NCBI RefSeq assembly: GCF_003353175.1
Contig: NZ_QHKS01000021.1
Coordinates: forward strand, 1-64,000
DNA length: 64,000 bases
Origin: Paraburkholderia lacunae
Lineage (GTDB): Bacteria; Pseudomonadota; Gammaproteobacteria; Burkholderiales; Burkholderiaceae
Direction: 5' to 3'
This document shows positions 42,957-52,277 of this stretch, one piece after another (positions within the stretch are counted from its first letter, which is position 1; each line of letters starts with the position of its first letter). The translations under genes were made by a program, and so were the position numbers. The notes beneath the pieces are model-generated. The model was not told the DNA's origin. It saw nothing but the letters and a program-made list of their open reading frames with translations, and did not search any database.

Positions 42957-44438
42957 ATGATGAAAAACTCCAGCAGCCCGGTGGACGCCAGCGGATTCGC
43001 CTTCGTGCTGTTTGGCGGAACCGGCGATCTCGCGATGCGCAAGATCCTGCCCGCACTCTATGCCGCACACCGCGACGGCATGCTCGCGCAGGACGGCAGG
43101 ATCGTCTCGGTCGCGCAGACGGCCCTGGATGGCAGCAGCTATCTGCAATGGGTCGACGAGCACGTCAAGCCGCACATCCCGGGAGCGCCGACGGACGATG
43201 CCGTCTGGCGAAGCTTTCTCGATCGCATTGGCTATGTCGCGCTCGATGCCAGCCAGCCGGAAGCGTTCTCATCGTTGCGCGATACGCTTGGCGCGCTGCG
43301 CGGACAACGCATCTTCTATCTGGCGACCGGCCCGTCGCTTTTCGTACCGATCTGCCGTGCTCTCGCCTCCGTCGGACTTGCCGAGGGCGCGCGCATCGTG
43401 CTGGAGAAGCCGCTTGGTTACGATCTGGCGTCGTCCAACGCGATCAACAACGCAGTCGGCGAGATTTTCGCCGAAGACCAGATTTACCGGATCGACCACT
43501 ATCTCGGCAAGGAAGCGGTGCAGAACCTGTTCGCGCTGCGCTTCGGCAACTCGCTGTTCGAGCCGCTATGGCGCCGTGAATGGGTCGACAGCATCCAGAT
43601 TACGGTAGCCGAGGAACTCGGCGTCGAGGGCCGCGGCAACTTTTACGACCAGACAGGCGCGCTGCGGGATATGGTGCAGAACCACCTCTTGCAGCTGCTG
43701 TCGATCGTTGCCATGGAGCCCCCGCAATCGATGGATGCCGACGCCGTACGCGGCGAGAAGCTACGCGTGTTGCGCGCGCTCAAACCGCTGCAGGCGCACG
43801 AGATCAGGGAGAACGTGGTGCGTGGGCAATACCACGCCGGCGCGATCAAGGGTACGCCGGTGCCCTCCTACCTTGCCGAGCCGGGTGTGAAGCCGGAGAG
43901 CACGACCGAGACCTTCGTCGCGTTGAAAGCCGAGGTCGATAACTGGCGATGGGCGGGCGTACCGTTTTTTCTGCGCACCGGTAAGCGTCTCGCGGGCCGC
44001 GTAGCTGAAATCGTCGTCAATTTCCGGACGGTGCCGCATTCGGCATTGGGCGCGGTGGCTTTGCGGCCGGGCTCCAACCGGCTGACGATCCGCCTGCAGC
44101 CGGACGAATCGATCCGGCTCAACACCCTCGCGAAACAGCCTGGCATGGGGATGACCCTGCGTGGCGTCTACCTCGATCTTGCGTTCGACCAGTTCTTCAA
44201 GGAGAACCGGATGGAGGCGTATCAGCGTCTGCTCCTCGACGCGATCGCGGGACGGCTCGCCCTCTTCGTGCGGCGCGACGAACAGGAGGCGGCGTGGCGC
44301 TGGGTCGCACCGATCATCGACGCATGGGCCAAACCCGACTCCGCCGCAAAGCCCTACGCCTGCGGCACGTGGGGGCCAGCCGCTGCCAGTGCGCTGCTCG
44401 CGCGCAATAACACCTGCTGGGTGGAAGAACAGAACTGA
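42957..44438 (+). CDS. zwf: Glucose-6-phosphate 1-dehydrogenase
   Basis: Oxidises glucose 6-phosphate to 6-phosphogluconolactone with NADP+, feeding the Entner-Doudoroff and pentose-phosphate routes. 493 residues. The cofactor motif is FGGTGDLAMRKILPAL at the N-terminus, EKPLGYDL follows, and the substrate-site motif IYRIDHYLGKEAVQNL lies near residue 175. The frame stays open back to 42810, but the family N-terminus begins at 42957 (or the ATG at 42960). pgl, edd and eda are not next to it. Confidence 0.95.
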   Translation: MMKNSSSPVDASGFAFVLFGGTGDLAMRKILPALYAAHRDGMLAQDGRIVSVAQTALDGSSYLQWVDEHVKPHIPGAPTDDAVWRSFLDRIGYVALDASQPEAFSSLRDTLGALRGQRIFYLATGPSLFVPICRALASVGLAEGARIVLEKPLGYDLASSNAINNAVGEIFAEDQIYRIDHYLGKEAVQNLFALRFGNSLFEPLWRREWVDSIQITVAEELGVEGRGNFYDQTGALRDMVQNHLLQLLSIVAMEPPQSMDADAVRGEKLRVLRALKPLQAHEIRENVVRGQYHAGAIKGTPVPSYLAEPGVKPESTTETFVALKAEVDNWRWAGVPFFLRTGKRLAGRVAEIVVNFRTVPHSALGAVALRPGSNRLTIRLQPDESIRLNTLAKQPGMGMTLRGVYLDLAFDQFFKENRMEAYQRLLLDAIAGRLALFVRRDEQEAAWRWVAPIIDAWAKPDSAAKPYACGTWGPAAASALLARNNTCWVEEQN

Positions 44439-44494
44439 GTGCGGCTTGCGTGCCTTGGGGCGCACCCCTCTAATATTCCCTGTCAAGACAAAAT

Positions 44495-45523
44495 ATGAAT
44501 AAAAGCTGGCGCCTGGAATGGGCTCATGGTTCTCTTGCCGTCCACGCCCTGGGCGGGATGCTTGGCGATGTCACGCTAAAGCGTGGTGACAGGCAAATCC
44601 GGCCGTTCTACGAAGCGCCATGGCTCGGCGACGACAGCCCTGGGCAGGCGGGACTGATTGGCCACATGAGAAGCGAATTCCCATGTGTTCCGTTTGGCGT
44701 GCCCTATGCGCCGGACACTGTCGAGGAAAGTTGGCGGCAAAGCCTCGACACACCGGTGGCCGATTATGACCCTGCGCTGGACGCGAGCGATGATCTGCTT
44801 CACGGCTACGGCTGCGTGGCCGAATGGACGCTCGTGCGACAAACCGCACATGAAATCGTCATCGCGCTCGACTATCCGGTCAGTTCCTCGATCGCCCGTG
44901 TGGTCAGAATGATCCGGGCCGACCCCAACAGTCCCGCGATCGACTTCACCTTGACGGTCCACTCGCGCAGGCAGACGCGCCGTCCGATCGGCCTGCATCC
45001 GAACCTGGCGTTGCCGTCGATCGCCGGTGCGCTGAGGGTCGACCCGGGTTCGTTCGATTTCGGCATCGTCCACCCGGCGGGACCCGAACCCGGTGTCTCC
45101 CGTGCCGCCCCGGGCGCGATCTTCGTTGAACTGGACAAGGTACCGCTGCGGGCCGGTGGCACGGCGACCTTTGATCGCCTGCCGTTCGCGCACGATACAG
45201 AAGAAATCATCCAGCTTTGTGGCGTCGACGGATCGGTTGTTCTGGCCGACGGCGAATCACGCGTCGCGTACCGGCTCACCTGGGACGCATCCGTACTCCC
45301 ATCGCTTCTGCTGTGGATCAGCAATCGCGGTCGCACCTACAGTCCCTGGAACGGGCGCAATCTCTGCGTCGGCATCGAGCCCATCGCAGGTGCTTTTGAA
45401 CTCGGCTGTCGCGCGGGACTCGCCGCAAATCCGATCAACGAGCGGGGAATTTCCACCGCGGTCCCGATTGACCCGGAGCAGCCCGTCGAGATCGCATATC
45501 GATTCGAGGTTTTGACCGATTGA
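44495..45523 (+). CDS. Aldose 1-epimerase-like protein
   Basis: 342-residue protein of the galactose mutarotase-like fold, which interconverts sugar anomers. Supporting features are RPIGLHPNLALPS with the possible catalytic His, the beta-sandwich pattern throughout, and the C-terminal GIEPIAGAFELG with a conserved Glu. No signal peptide, so it acts in the cytoplasm. As the last gene of the ABC-pgi-zwf operon, a mutarotase for the imported sugar is a logical role, though the divergent sequence leaves the exact sugar open. Confidence 0.75.
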   Translation: MNKSWRLEWAHGSLAVHALGGMLGDVTLKRGDRQIRPFYEAPWLGDDSPGQAGLIGHMRSEFPCVPFGVPYAPDTVEESWRQSLDTPVADYDPALDASDDLLHGYGCVAEWTLVRQTAHEIVIALDYPVSSSIARVVRMIRADPNSPAIDFTLTVHSRRQTRRPIGLHPNLALPSIAGALRVDPGSFDFGIVHPAGPEPGVSRAAPGAIFVELDKVPLRAGGTATFDRLPFAHDTEEIIQLCGVDGSVVLADGESRVAYRLTWDASVLPSLLLWISNRGRTYSPWNGRNLCVGIEPIAGAFELGCRAGLAANPINERGISTAVPIDPEQPVEIAYRFEVLTD

Positions 45524-45879
45524 AAAGCCGCAGATGCTCTGAGCCATTCCGGCTGGGTAGCCGATCGCCGGATCTCACAGCCCGGTTTTGATTTGCAAGG
45601 GCAGCAAAGTGCATAAAACGATGTGAGTGGTCTATTGGCGGATATTTCCTCAATCGTTCAATAGACCTATAAATTCGCATTGCTCATTTAGAGGAAATTG
45701 ATCTGGCTCGATTGAGCCATTCCCGATTTGCCGGGGTGCGTAGTACCCGATTACCGGGGTACCCGGCATTTGGCGAGAGACCGGCCACGGAGATGGCCGG
45801 CTGGCTCGCCGCGTCCACGAAACCGGTGAATACCGGTTAATTAACCCTAGTTAAAGAAAAAGTTGTTTGGAGAAAGTTA
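45524..45879 (+). promoter_or_regulatory. Highly structured leader of the porin gene
   Basis: 356 bases without a gene but with several inverted repeats: GGTCTATTG (45629-45637) with CAATAGACC (45659-45667); CCGGCCA with TGGCCGG (45781-45800); AACCGGT with ACCGGTT (45821-45838); and the perfect palindrome GGTTAATTAACC (45835-45846), 34 bases before the porin ATG. Part may end the upstream sugar operon; the rest probably controls the porin by DNA-binding factors or RNA structure. Confidence 0.5.
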
Positions 45880-46953
45880 ATGAAAAAGCTGTTAACGGCA
45901 TTGTCGCTTATTGCCACTGCGACAGCGGTTCACGCTCAGAGCAGCGTGACACTGTATGGACGACTCGACGCCGGCATCGAGTACATGTCCGGCATTCCAT
46001 CCAGCAGTGGTGGTAGTACATCCCGTGTGCGCGCCGAGAGCGGCGATTGGGGTACGAGCCTCTGGGGCCTGAAGGGTGCTGAAGATCTCGGCGGCGGCAC
46101 CAAGGCGGTGTTCCAGTTGGAAGGGTCCTTCAACACGATGAACGGACAACTCGGCGCCACGAATTCGATCTGGAACCGCTGGGCGACCGTCGGTTTTGCG
46201 AACGACACGTATGGCACGTTGCTGTTCGGCCGTGAACTCTTCATCTCGAACGGGTTGTGGGATTTCGATCCGTTCGGCCAGACGTCGTGGTCGTCGGGAT
46301 CGCTGGTCCGGGGCCGCAACTGGCCGCAGTCGAGCAACAACATTTCGTACCAGTCGCCAAAGTTTGGGGGATTCGACTTTTACGGCCAATACGCGTTGTC
46401 GAATGCGACTAACTGGAACGGCAACGGCACGACCGGACAGGGACGCGAAGCCGGCGTCCAGTTGACCTATTCGGCGGCGCTCTTCCAGTTGCGCGGAATT
46501 TATGACGAAATCCGCAATCCGGCCAACGGCGGCCTGAATGACGTCTTCCAGTATTCGCGCGAATATTTCGCCGGCGCCAACGTGTTCCTCGGTCCGGTCA
46601 AGCTGCAGGCCGCCTATCAGGCGTCGCACGCGTCCGGAGTCACCGCGGGCACCCCTTCGACGACACAGCTGGAATGGGGTGGCGTAACGTGGCAGGCCAC
46701 GCCGGCAGCCGCGCTGATCGGCGCGGTGTATCACGTGAACGCGAATCATGGCGGCGGCAACGCGACGATCTATACGGTCGGCGGCAGCTACAACCTGTCG
46801 AAGCGCACCTTGCTCGATGTCCAGGTGGCGCAGGTGCGTAACAGCAAGACTGGCACGTTCAGCCTCGAAGCGAATCTGCCCGGCAACGCCGACAACCCGC
46901 TGGCCGGTCACTCGCAGTCCGGAGTCTATGCCGGTATTCAACACTCGTTCTGA
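45880..46953 (+). CDS. Outer-membrane general porin (Porin_4 type)
   Basis: 357-residue trimeric beta-barrel porin of the beta-proteobacterial type. Signal peptide up to VHAQ, then QSSVTLYGRLDAGIEY, the family start. GSKGAEDLGGGTKAVFQLEG-type loop, many alternating beta strands, and the C-terminal strand ends GIQHSF with the terminal Phe that the BAM complex needs. GGAG lies before the ATG. Placed directly after the sugar operon, it may let its substrate through the outer membrane, but it is probably transcribed from its own structured leader. Confidence 0.9.
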   Translation: MKKLLTALSLIATATAVHAQSSVTLYGRLDAGIEYMSGIPSSSGGSTSRVRAESGDWGTSLWGLKGAEDLGGGTKAVFQLEGSFNTMNGQLGATNSIWNRWATVGFANDTYGTLLFGRELFISNGLWDFDPFGQTSWSSGSLVRGRNWPQSSNNISYQSPKFGGFDFYGQYALSNATNWNGNGTTGQGREAGVQLTYSAALFQLRGIYDEIRNPANGGLNDVFQYSREYFAGANVFLGPVKLQAAYQASHASGVTAGTPSTTQLEWGGVTWQATPAAALIGAVYHVNANHGGGNATIYTVGGSYNLSKRTLLDVQVAQVRNSKTGTFSLEANLPGNADNPLAGHSQSGVYAGIQHSF

Positions 46954-47294
46954 TGCGTTCGGGTGACGCCTGAACGGCATGGCTCCTACCTCGATCGATG
47001 TGTCTGTTCGAACACGGATCGTCGTGAGAACGGGGGAGCCAATTGCCCTGACGCCGGGGCATAACCGATGAACAGACACCACGCCTCGCGCATGGGGTCC
47101 CGCAACCCCGCCAGTCGGACAAGCTCGGCAATCGCCCGGTCGGGCATCACTGCGTTGCTCTTCGCGATAAATAGAAAGGAACGATTCGTAATACTATAAA
47201 GAATCGTTCTCATCGAAAGATGACTTCTGGACGGCGGACACGAAGCTGACTACAAGGAGGCGCGAGTGTCACGGGCTGGCGCTGTCAAAGGAAA
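46954..47294. other. Convergent intergenic region with inverted repeat
   Basis: No gene seen. GAACGATTC (47179-47187) and GAATCGTTC (47201-47209) form a 9-bp inverted repeat with an AT-rich 13-base spacer, without a T-tract, so it could be a protein-binding site. Short open frames here lack support. Confidence 0.4.
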
Positions 47295-47328
47295 CGGTGC
47301 GGCCCCGCCTACAACGGGAGCCGCACCG
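47295..47328 (-). terminator. Second katG terminator
   Basis: CGGTGCGGC-CCCG (47295-47307) pairs with CGGG and GCCGCACCG (47315-47328) with a one-base bulge, a 13-bp stem. On the minus strand it is followed by TTTCCTTT, so it acts as a backup stop for katG transcription. Confidence 0.55.
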
Positions 47329-47365
47329 CGCCCAGGAAGATTACCCCTCGCACAGCGAGCGGAGC

Positions 47366-47396
47366 AAAATCCCGCCAGGACAACAGCCCTGGCGGG
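47366..47396 (-). terminator. First katG terminator
   Basis: CCCGCCAGG (47371-47379) and CCTGGCGGG (47388-47396) form a perfect 9-bp stem with an 8-base loop; on the minus strand ATTTTGC follows. It lies 15 bases after the katG stop. Confidence 0.75.
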
Positions 47397-47410
47397 CCCC
47401 CCTCGCCCGC

Positions 47411-49612
47411 TTAGGCGAGCTCGAACCGGTCAAGGTTCATCACCTTGACCCAGGCTGCAACGAAGTCGCGGATGAATTTCTCCTGCCCGTCCTCGCTTGC
47501 ATAGACTTCGCCCAGGGCGCGCAGCTGAGCGTTCGAACCGAAGGCCAGATCGACGCGGCTGCCGGTCCACTTCACCTCGCCGGTCTTGCGGTCACGCCCC
47601 TCGAACACGTCCCGAGCCTCCGACACCGGTTTCCATTCCGTACCCATGTCGAGCACATTGCGGAAGAAGTCGTTGGTCAGCGTTTCCGGCTTTTGGGTGA
47701 AGACGCCTTGCGGATTCCGCCCGGCCTCCACGTTCAGCACGCGCAAGCCGCCGATGAGCGCAGTCATCTCGGGGGCGGTGAGGGTCAGCAATTGCGCCTT
47801 GTCGATCAACAAAGCCTCGGGCGGGACGCCGTATTTGCCTTTGACGTAGTTGCGGAAGCCATCGGCGAGCGGTTCGAGAGCCCCGACGGATTGCACGTCG
47901 GTCTGTTCCTGCGAAGCGTCCATGCGACCGGGTGCGAAAGGCACGGTGACCTGATGGCCGGCCTTCTCCGCCGCCTTCTCGATGCCGGCGCTGCCGGCCA
48001 GCACGATCAGGTCGGCCAGCGAGACCTTCTTGCCGCTGGACTGTGCGCCGTTGAACTCGCTCTGGATGCCTTCGAGGACCTTCAGCACCTTTGCCAGTTG
48101 CTCGGGCTGGTTGACCTCCCAGTCCTTCTGCGGCGCGAGGCGAATACGCGCGCCATTGGCGCCGCCGCGCTTGTCGGAACCGCGGAAGGTGGATGCCGAT
48201 GCCCAGGCTGTCGAGACCAGCTGCGAAACGGACAGCCCTGATGCGAGGATCTTCTGCTTGAGCGAAGCGATGTCCTGCGCATCGACCAGCGGGTGGTCGA
48301 CTGCCGGGATGGGGTCCTGCCAGAGCAGCTCTTCAGCGGGCACTTCCGGTCCAAGGTAGCGGGCGCGCGGACCCATGTCGCGGTGGGTCAGCTTGAACCA
48401 TGCACGGGCGAAGGCATCGGTGAGCTGGTCGGGATTCGCCAGAAAACGCCGCGAAATCTTCTCGTAGACGGGATCGAAGCGCAACGAGAGGTCGGTGGTG
48501 AGCATCGTCGGCCGCAGCTTCTTCGAGGAATCGTAAGCGTGCGGGATCGTTTCGTCGGCACCCTTGGCGACCCATTGGTTGGCACCGGCGGGGCTCTTTG
48601 TCAGTTCCCATTCATACTTGAACAGGTTCTCCAGGTAGCCATTGCCCCACTTCGTCGGCGTGGTGCTCCAGGTGACCTCCAGACCGCTGGAGATCGTGTC
48701 GGCGCCCTTGCCGGTGCCGAAGCTGCTCACCCAGCCCAGCCCCTGGTTCTCGAGGCCGGCGGCCTCAGGTACCGGCCCCACGTTGTCGGCAGGACCAGCG
48801 CCGTGCGTCTTGCCAAAGGCGTGGCCACCGGCGATCAGCGCGACCGTTTCCTCGTCGTTCATCGCCATGCGTGCGAAGGTTTCGCGGATGTCAACTGCCG
48901 CGGCGAGCGGGTCAGGATTACCCTCGGGACCTTCCGGGTTGACGTAAATCAGGCCCATCTGCACGGCGCCCAGCGGATTGTCCAGGTTCCGTTCGTTGTC
49001 TTTATTGCCTGCGGCGCCCTTGCCATAACGGACGTCGCCGTCTAGCCAGGTCGTTTCGTCGCCCCAGGAAACGTCCTGATCCGGCTCCCAGGTGTCCTCG
49101 CGACCGCCGCCGAAGCCGAAGGTCTTGAAGCCCATGGTCTCGAGCGCGACGTTGCCGGTGAGGATCAACAGGTCGGCCCAGGAAATTTTCTGGCCGTACT
49201 TCTGTTTGATCGGCCAGAGCAGGCGGCGAGCCTTGTCGAGACCGACGTTGTCCGGCCAGCTGTTGAGAGGCGCGAAACGCTGCTGGCCGCGCCCGGCACC
49301 GCCGCGGCCGTCGCCGATACGGTATGTTCCGGCACTGTGCCAGGCCATGCGGATGAATAGCGGACCGTAGTGGCCGAAGTCTGCCGGCCACCAATCTTGA
49401 GAATCGGTCATCAGCGCCGCGAGGTCCTTCTTCACCGCGGCCAGGTCAAGACTCCTGAAAGCCTCGGCGTAGTTGAAGCTGTCGTCCATCGGGTTGGACT
49501 TGCTGGAGTGCTGGCTAAGCAAGTCCAGCCGTAGTTGCTTCGGCCACCAGTCACGATTCGTCATGCCGCTGCCGGCGGCATGGTTGAACGGGCACTTTGC
49601 TTCGTTTGACAT
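47411..49612 (-). CDS. katG: Catalase-peroxidase
   Basis: Cytoplasmic haem enzyme that removes hydrogen peroxide. 733 residues, full length for the family, made of an N-terminal haem domain and a C-terminal duplicated domain without haem. The active site has RMAWHSAGTYR (Arg, Trp and distal His), the proximal His segment ALIAGGHAFGKTHG, and the Tyr of LIYVNPEGPEGNPDP that forms the Met-Tyr-Trp adduct. AAGGAGA precedes the ATG at 49612. It stands alone between tandem terminators and a gene-free upstream stretch; oxyR is not adjacent. Confidence 0.95.
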   Translation of the reverse strand: MSNEAKCPFNHAAGSGMTNRDWWPKQLRLDLLSQHSSKSNPMDDSFNYAEAFRSLDLAAVKKDLAALMTDSQDWWPADFGHYGPLFIRMAWHSAGTYRIGDGRGGAGRGQQRFAPLNSWPDNVGLDKARRLLWPIKQKYGQKISWADLLILTGNVALETMGFKTFGFGGGREDTWEPDQDVSWGDETTWLDGDVRYGKGAAGNKDNERNLDNPLGAVQMGLIYVNPEGPEGNPDPLAAAVDIRETFARMAMNDEETVALIAGGHAFGKTHGAGPADNVGPVPEAAGLENQGLGWVSSFGTGKGADTISSGLEVTWSTTPTKWGNGYLENLFKYEWELTKSPAGANQWVAKGADETIPHAYDSSKKLRPTMLTTDLSLRFDPVYEKISRRFLANPDQLTDAFARAWFKLTHRDMGPRARYLGPEVPAEELLWQDPIPAVDHPLVDAQDIASLKQKILASGLSVSQLVSTAWASASTFRGSDKRGGANGARIRLAPQKDWEVNQPEQLAKVLKVLEGIQSEFNGAQSSGKKVSLADLIVLAGSAGIEKAAEKAGHQVTVPFAPGRMDASQEQTDVQSVGALEPLADGFRNYVKGKYGVPPEALLIDKAQLLTLTAPEMTALIGGLRVLNVEAGRNPQGVFTQKPETLTNDFFRNVLDMGTEWKPVSEARDVFEGRDRKTGEVKWTGSRVDLAFGSNAQLRALGEVYASEDGQEKFIRDFVAAWVKVMNLDRFELA

Positions 49613-50838
49613 GCGTTATCTCCTTGAGGGGACATACCACTACCGGTTCTTCTAAGGCATCCGGCTTCTACGGTGCATCGCCGATCCGCGTCGGCGGGGC
49701 AGCCGGGAAGTCCTATGGTGGGCTCTTTTTGTGTATTTCTGCTGTCACCCGACGCGCATGGTGTTCGTCCGATAACGGACCTCGTTGCGCACATTGGCGC
49801 AGGATGGTCCGCGTCGGTAGGTCTGCCGCACATAAAAATATATGTGGGAGCGGCCATCTACAGAATGCGATTTTTGCAATGCTATCGATAGCTCACAACT
49901 ATAACGCGGAAGGTGCCTTTGATATTTAGCGTCGCATGCTTCCTGGCACTAAAGGATGCTGCAACGCAACCGCACGTGCAGTGTTATTGGACCACGGGAA
50001 CCAGCAGTCGGCACGTTGTGGTCGTCGGCGACCGGATTGCCGGTTGTGGAGATCAATCAGCCGCCGGATCGCATGGTCAAGCGGTCAATCGGCATTGCCC
50101 ATGCCGCGTCTCCTGTATAGATTCCCAATCAACAATAGACTATCGGAACGCGTATGTACATTGACTAATTCGATGCTTTCGATGGCAGAAGCCTGTCCTT
50201 GACGGAAACCTGACGGCAGTTCCATCTGCATTGGATTGCCCTGATGGCGGAATCGAAGGCCGCCAATGACCTCGTGGACCAGACGCGGTCAAAATCGCAA
50301 GGCACCAAAGGGACGTTTCGGAGGAGTCGATCGCGCCGCTCATGGTCATGTCTGCAACGGATTCGCCCATTCTGACCCGACACCGTGCCCTTGATGAAGC
50401 ATGGTTCTTTTCCTGGCTCAGCACGTTTGGCATCGGCTCTTCGCACCGCGCCAACGAACCTCCACCGTCGTCAATCCAGGGATATCGATACTTCTGCATC
50501 GCTGAGGCAATTTTTCATAAATCGCCGCACTATCATCCCACCCAGCGGCAACGCCGCGTTCAACAAGACAACACGTCGAAACCTGCGTCTTCTAGCGCCG
50601 GGTGGTGTCGGGACTGCGCCTCAGCAATGCGTGCGTAAAGCTTGATTAACCCGCTTGAGCAACCCGCTTGAGCAACCAGACGACCGCAATCGGGCAGCCG
50701 TCATCGCGAGATGCCGTTTGGCGCCACATGAAATAACTATCGTGAATAAGCAATATGCGCTGGCCTCCCGTAGACGGAGGGAAGACCGCACGATTACTTT
50801 GGAGGCGAGAAACAAAAAACACATTCTGGAGACATTCA
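49613..50838. other. 1.2-kb stretch without a supportable gene
   Basis: Only short open frames without ribosome sites or known domains. Contains the katG upstream region with a candidate OxyR site (49877-49913), the inverted repeat CACATA/TATGTG at 49829-49846, and a perfect 13-bp tandem duplication AACCCGCTTGAGC at 50648-50673 before the MFS gene. Might be decayed coding sequence, but nothing could be identified. Confidence 0.45.
49877..49913. promoter_or_regulatory. Candidate OxyR binding site upstream of katG
   Basis: The pattern is CAAT-N7-ATAG-N7-CTAT-N7-AAGG. The two central quartets match the ATAG-N7-CTAT core of OxyR sites exactly, and each flanking quartet matches an expected CTAT or ATAG in three of four bases. 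It is about 275 bases before the katG start, farther than typical. Confidence 0.3.
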
Positions 50839-52176
50839 ATGAAGATCCCTTCGCCTGTCATCGACGTTCGCGCCTGGTTGGACGCGCAACCTTTCTCGCC
50901 GTTTCAATGGCGGGTAGTATTCCTTTGTTTCTGCATCGTCGCTGTCGACGGTTTCGACACCGCCTGCGTCGGTTTCATCGCACCGGCATTGATGCATGAT
51001 TGGCATATAGGCCCTTCCGTGCTGGGCTCGCTGTTCGGCGCCGGGTTGGCCGGCCTGATGATCGGTGCGTTGGCGTTCGGTCCACTTGCCGATCGAGTTG
51101 GGCGCAAGAAGACGCTGATCGCGACTGTGGCGTTCTTCGGCGTCGCAAGCCTCGCAGCAGCGTACGCGCCAAGCGTCGAATTCCTTATCGCGCTGCGTTT
51201 CGTCACCGGCCTCGGTCTCGGAGGCGCGATGCCGAACGCCATCGCGCTGACCTCGGAGTATTGCCCCGAACGCCAGAAGTCGTTCCTCACAACGGTCATG
51301 TTCTGCGGATTCACGATGGGCTCCGGCTTGGGCGGCGTCGTCGCAGCTCAGCTGTTGCCAGACCACGGATGGCGAAGTGTCCTCATTTTCGGAGGCGTGC
51401 TTCCCTTGGCGCTGGTGCCGCTCCTCGCAACGCTGCTCCCTGAATCGGTACGATTCATGGTATCGCGCGGATTTGAATCGACCCGGATTGGGCCGCTTCT
51501 GTCGCGCATCGCCCCCGTTCAGTACGACCAGAACACTCGGTTTTCCCTCCGCGAAGCCAAAGCCGAAGGCTCGCCGGTCCGACAGCTTTTCGCCGTCGGT
51601 TTTCGGCGCGGTACCTTGCTGCTCTGGAGTGTTTTCTTCATGAGCTTGTTGATTGTTTATCTCATGACGAATTGGCTGCCGACGCTCATCCATAGCTCCG
51701 GCTTGTCCCTCGCCGCCGCGGCGCGGATCGCAATTCTCTATCAGGTGGGTGGTACCGTCGGCGCGCTCGTCATTGGCAGTCTGATGGACCGCTTTCCACC
51801 GACCATTGTGCTTGGTTCTGCCTATGCGGCCGGCTCGCTCTTCCTCATGGCGACGGGCTGTGCACAGGGCTCACTGCTGGCTGCTGCGGTCACAGGCGTC
51901 GGTTTCTGCATTAGCGGCTCACAAGTGGGCGCCAATGCATTCGCGGCTCGCTACTATCCCACGGCGAGCCGGGTCACTGGTGTCAGTTGGGCACTCGGGG
52001 TCGGTCGCCTCGGGTCGGTCTGCGGCGCACTCGTCGGCGGAGTACTTCTTACGGCGAACATTGGATTCTCCCTCCTCTTCCTCATCATTGCCGTTCCCGC
52101 AGCGATCGCCTCGATTGCGATCTATGCATGCGGTTTCCAGCCAGGCAACCGCGGCGCCCAATCCGCTGTCGTCTAA
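50839..52176 (+). CDS. MFS transporter, aromatic acid:H+ symporter (AAHS) family
   Basis: 445-residue inner-membrane symporter with about 12 membrane segments. The family marks are the Asp-rich motif in the first helix (DGFDTACVGFIAPAL) and GPLADRVGRKKTL between helices 2 and 3, as in PcaK, BenK and MhpT. CTGGAG lies before the ATG at 50839; the open frame from 50755 has no such site. Likely cargoes are aromatic acids such as hydroxybenzoates, gentisate or salicylate. It sits next to a porin and near relics of a second nag cluster, so it may be left over from that cluster's transport part. Confidence 0.85.
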   Translation: MKIPSPVIDVRAWLDAQPFSPFQWRVVFLCFCIVAVDGFDTACVGFIAPALMHDWHIGPSVLGSLFGAGLAGLMIGALAFGPLADRVGRKKTLIATVAFFGVASLAAAYAPSVEFLIALRFVTGLGLGGAMPNAIALTSEYCPERQKSFLTTVMFCGFTMGSGLGGVVAAQLLPDHGWRSVLIFGGVLPLALVPLLATLLPESVRFMVSRGFESTRIGPLLSRIAPVQYDQNTRFSLREAKAEGSPVRQLFAVGFRRGTLLLWSVFFMSLLIVYLMTNWLPTLIHSSGLSLAAAARIAILYQVGGTVGALVIGSLMDRFPPTIVLGSAYAAGSLFLMATGCAQGSLLAAAVTGVGFCISGSQVGANAFAARYYPTASRVTGVSWALGVGRLGSVCGALVGGVLLTANIGFSLLFLIIAVPAAIASIAIYACGFQPGNRGAQSAVV

Positions 52177-52277
52177 GGTCGTCTGACGTTGGCTAAATCT
52201 GCATTGCGTCGATAACGCAGTAACCCGTGTGCCTCCTCGATGCACACATTCCTTCCCTATAAAAATCGGAGACTTCC

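Noticed and set aside
50140..50499. 119-codon minus-strand open frame in the gene-free stretch
   Set aside because: No ribosome site, no domain, and the composition does not look like a conserved protein.
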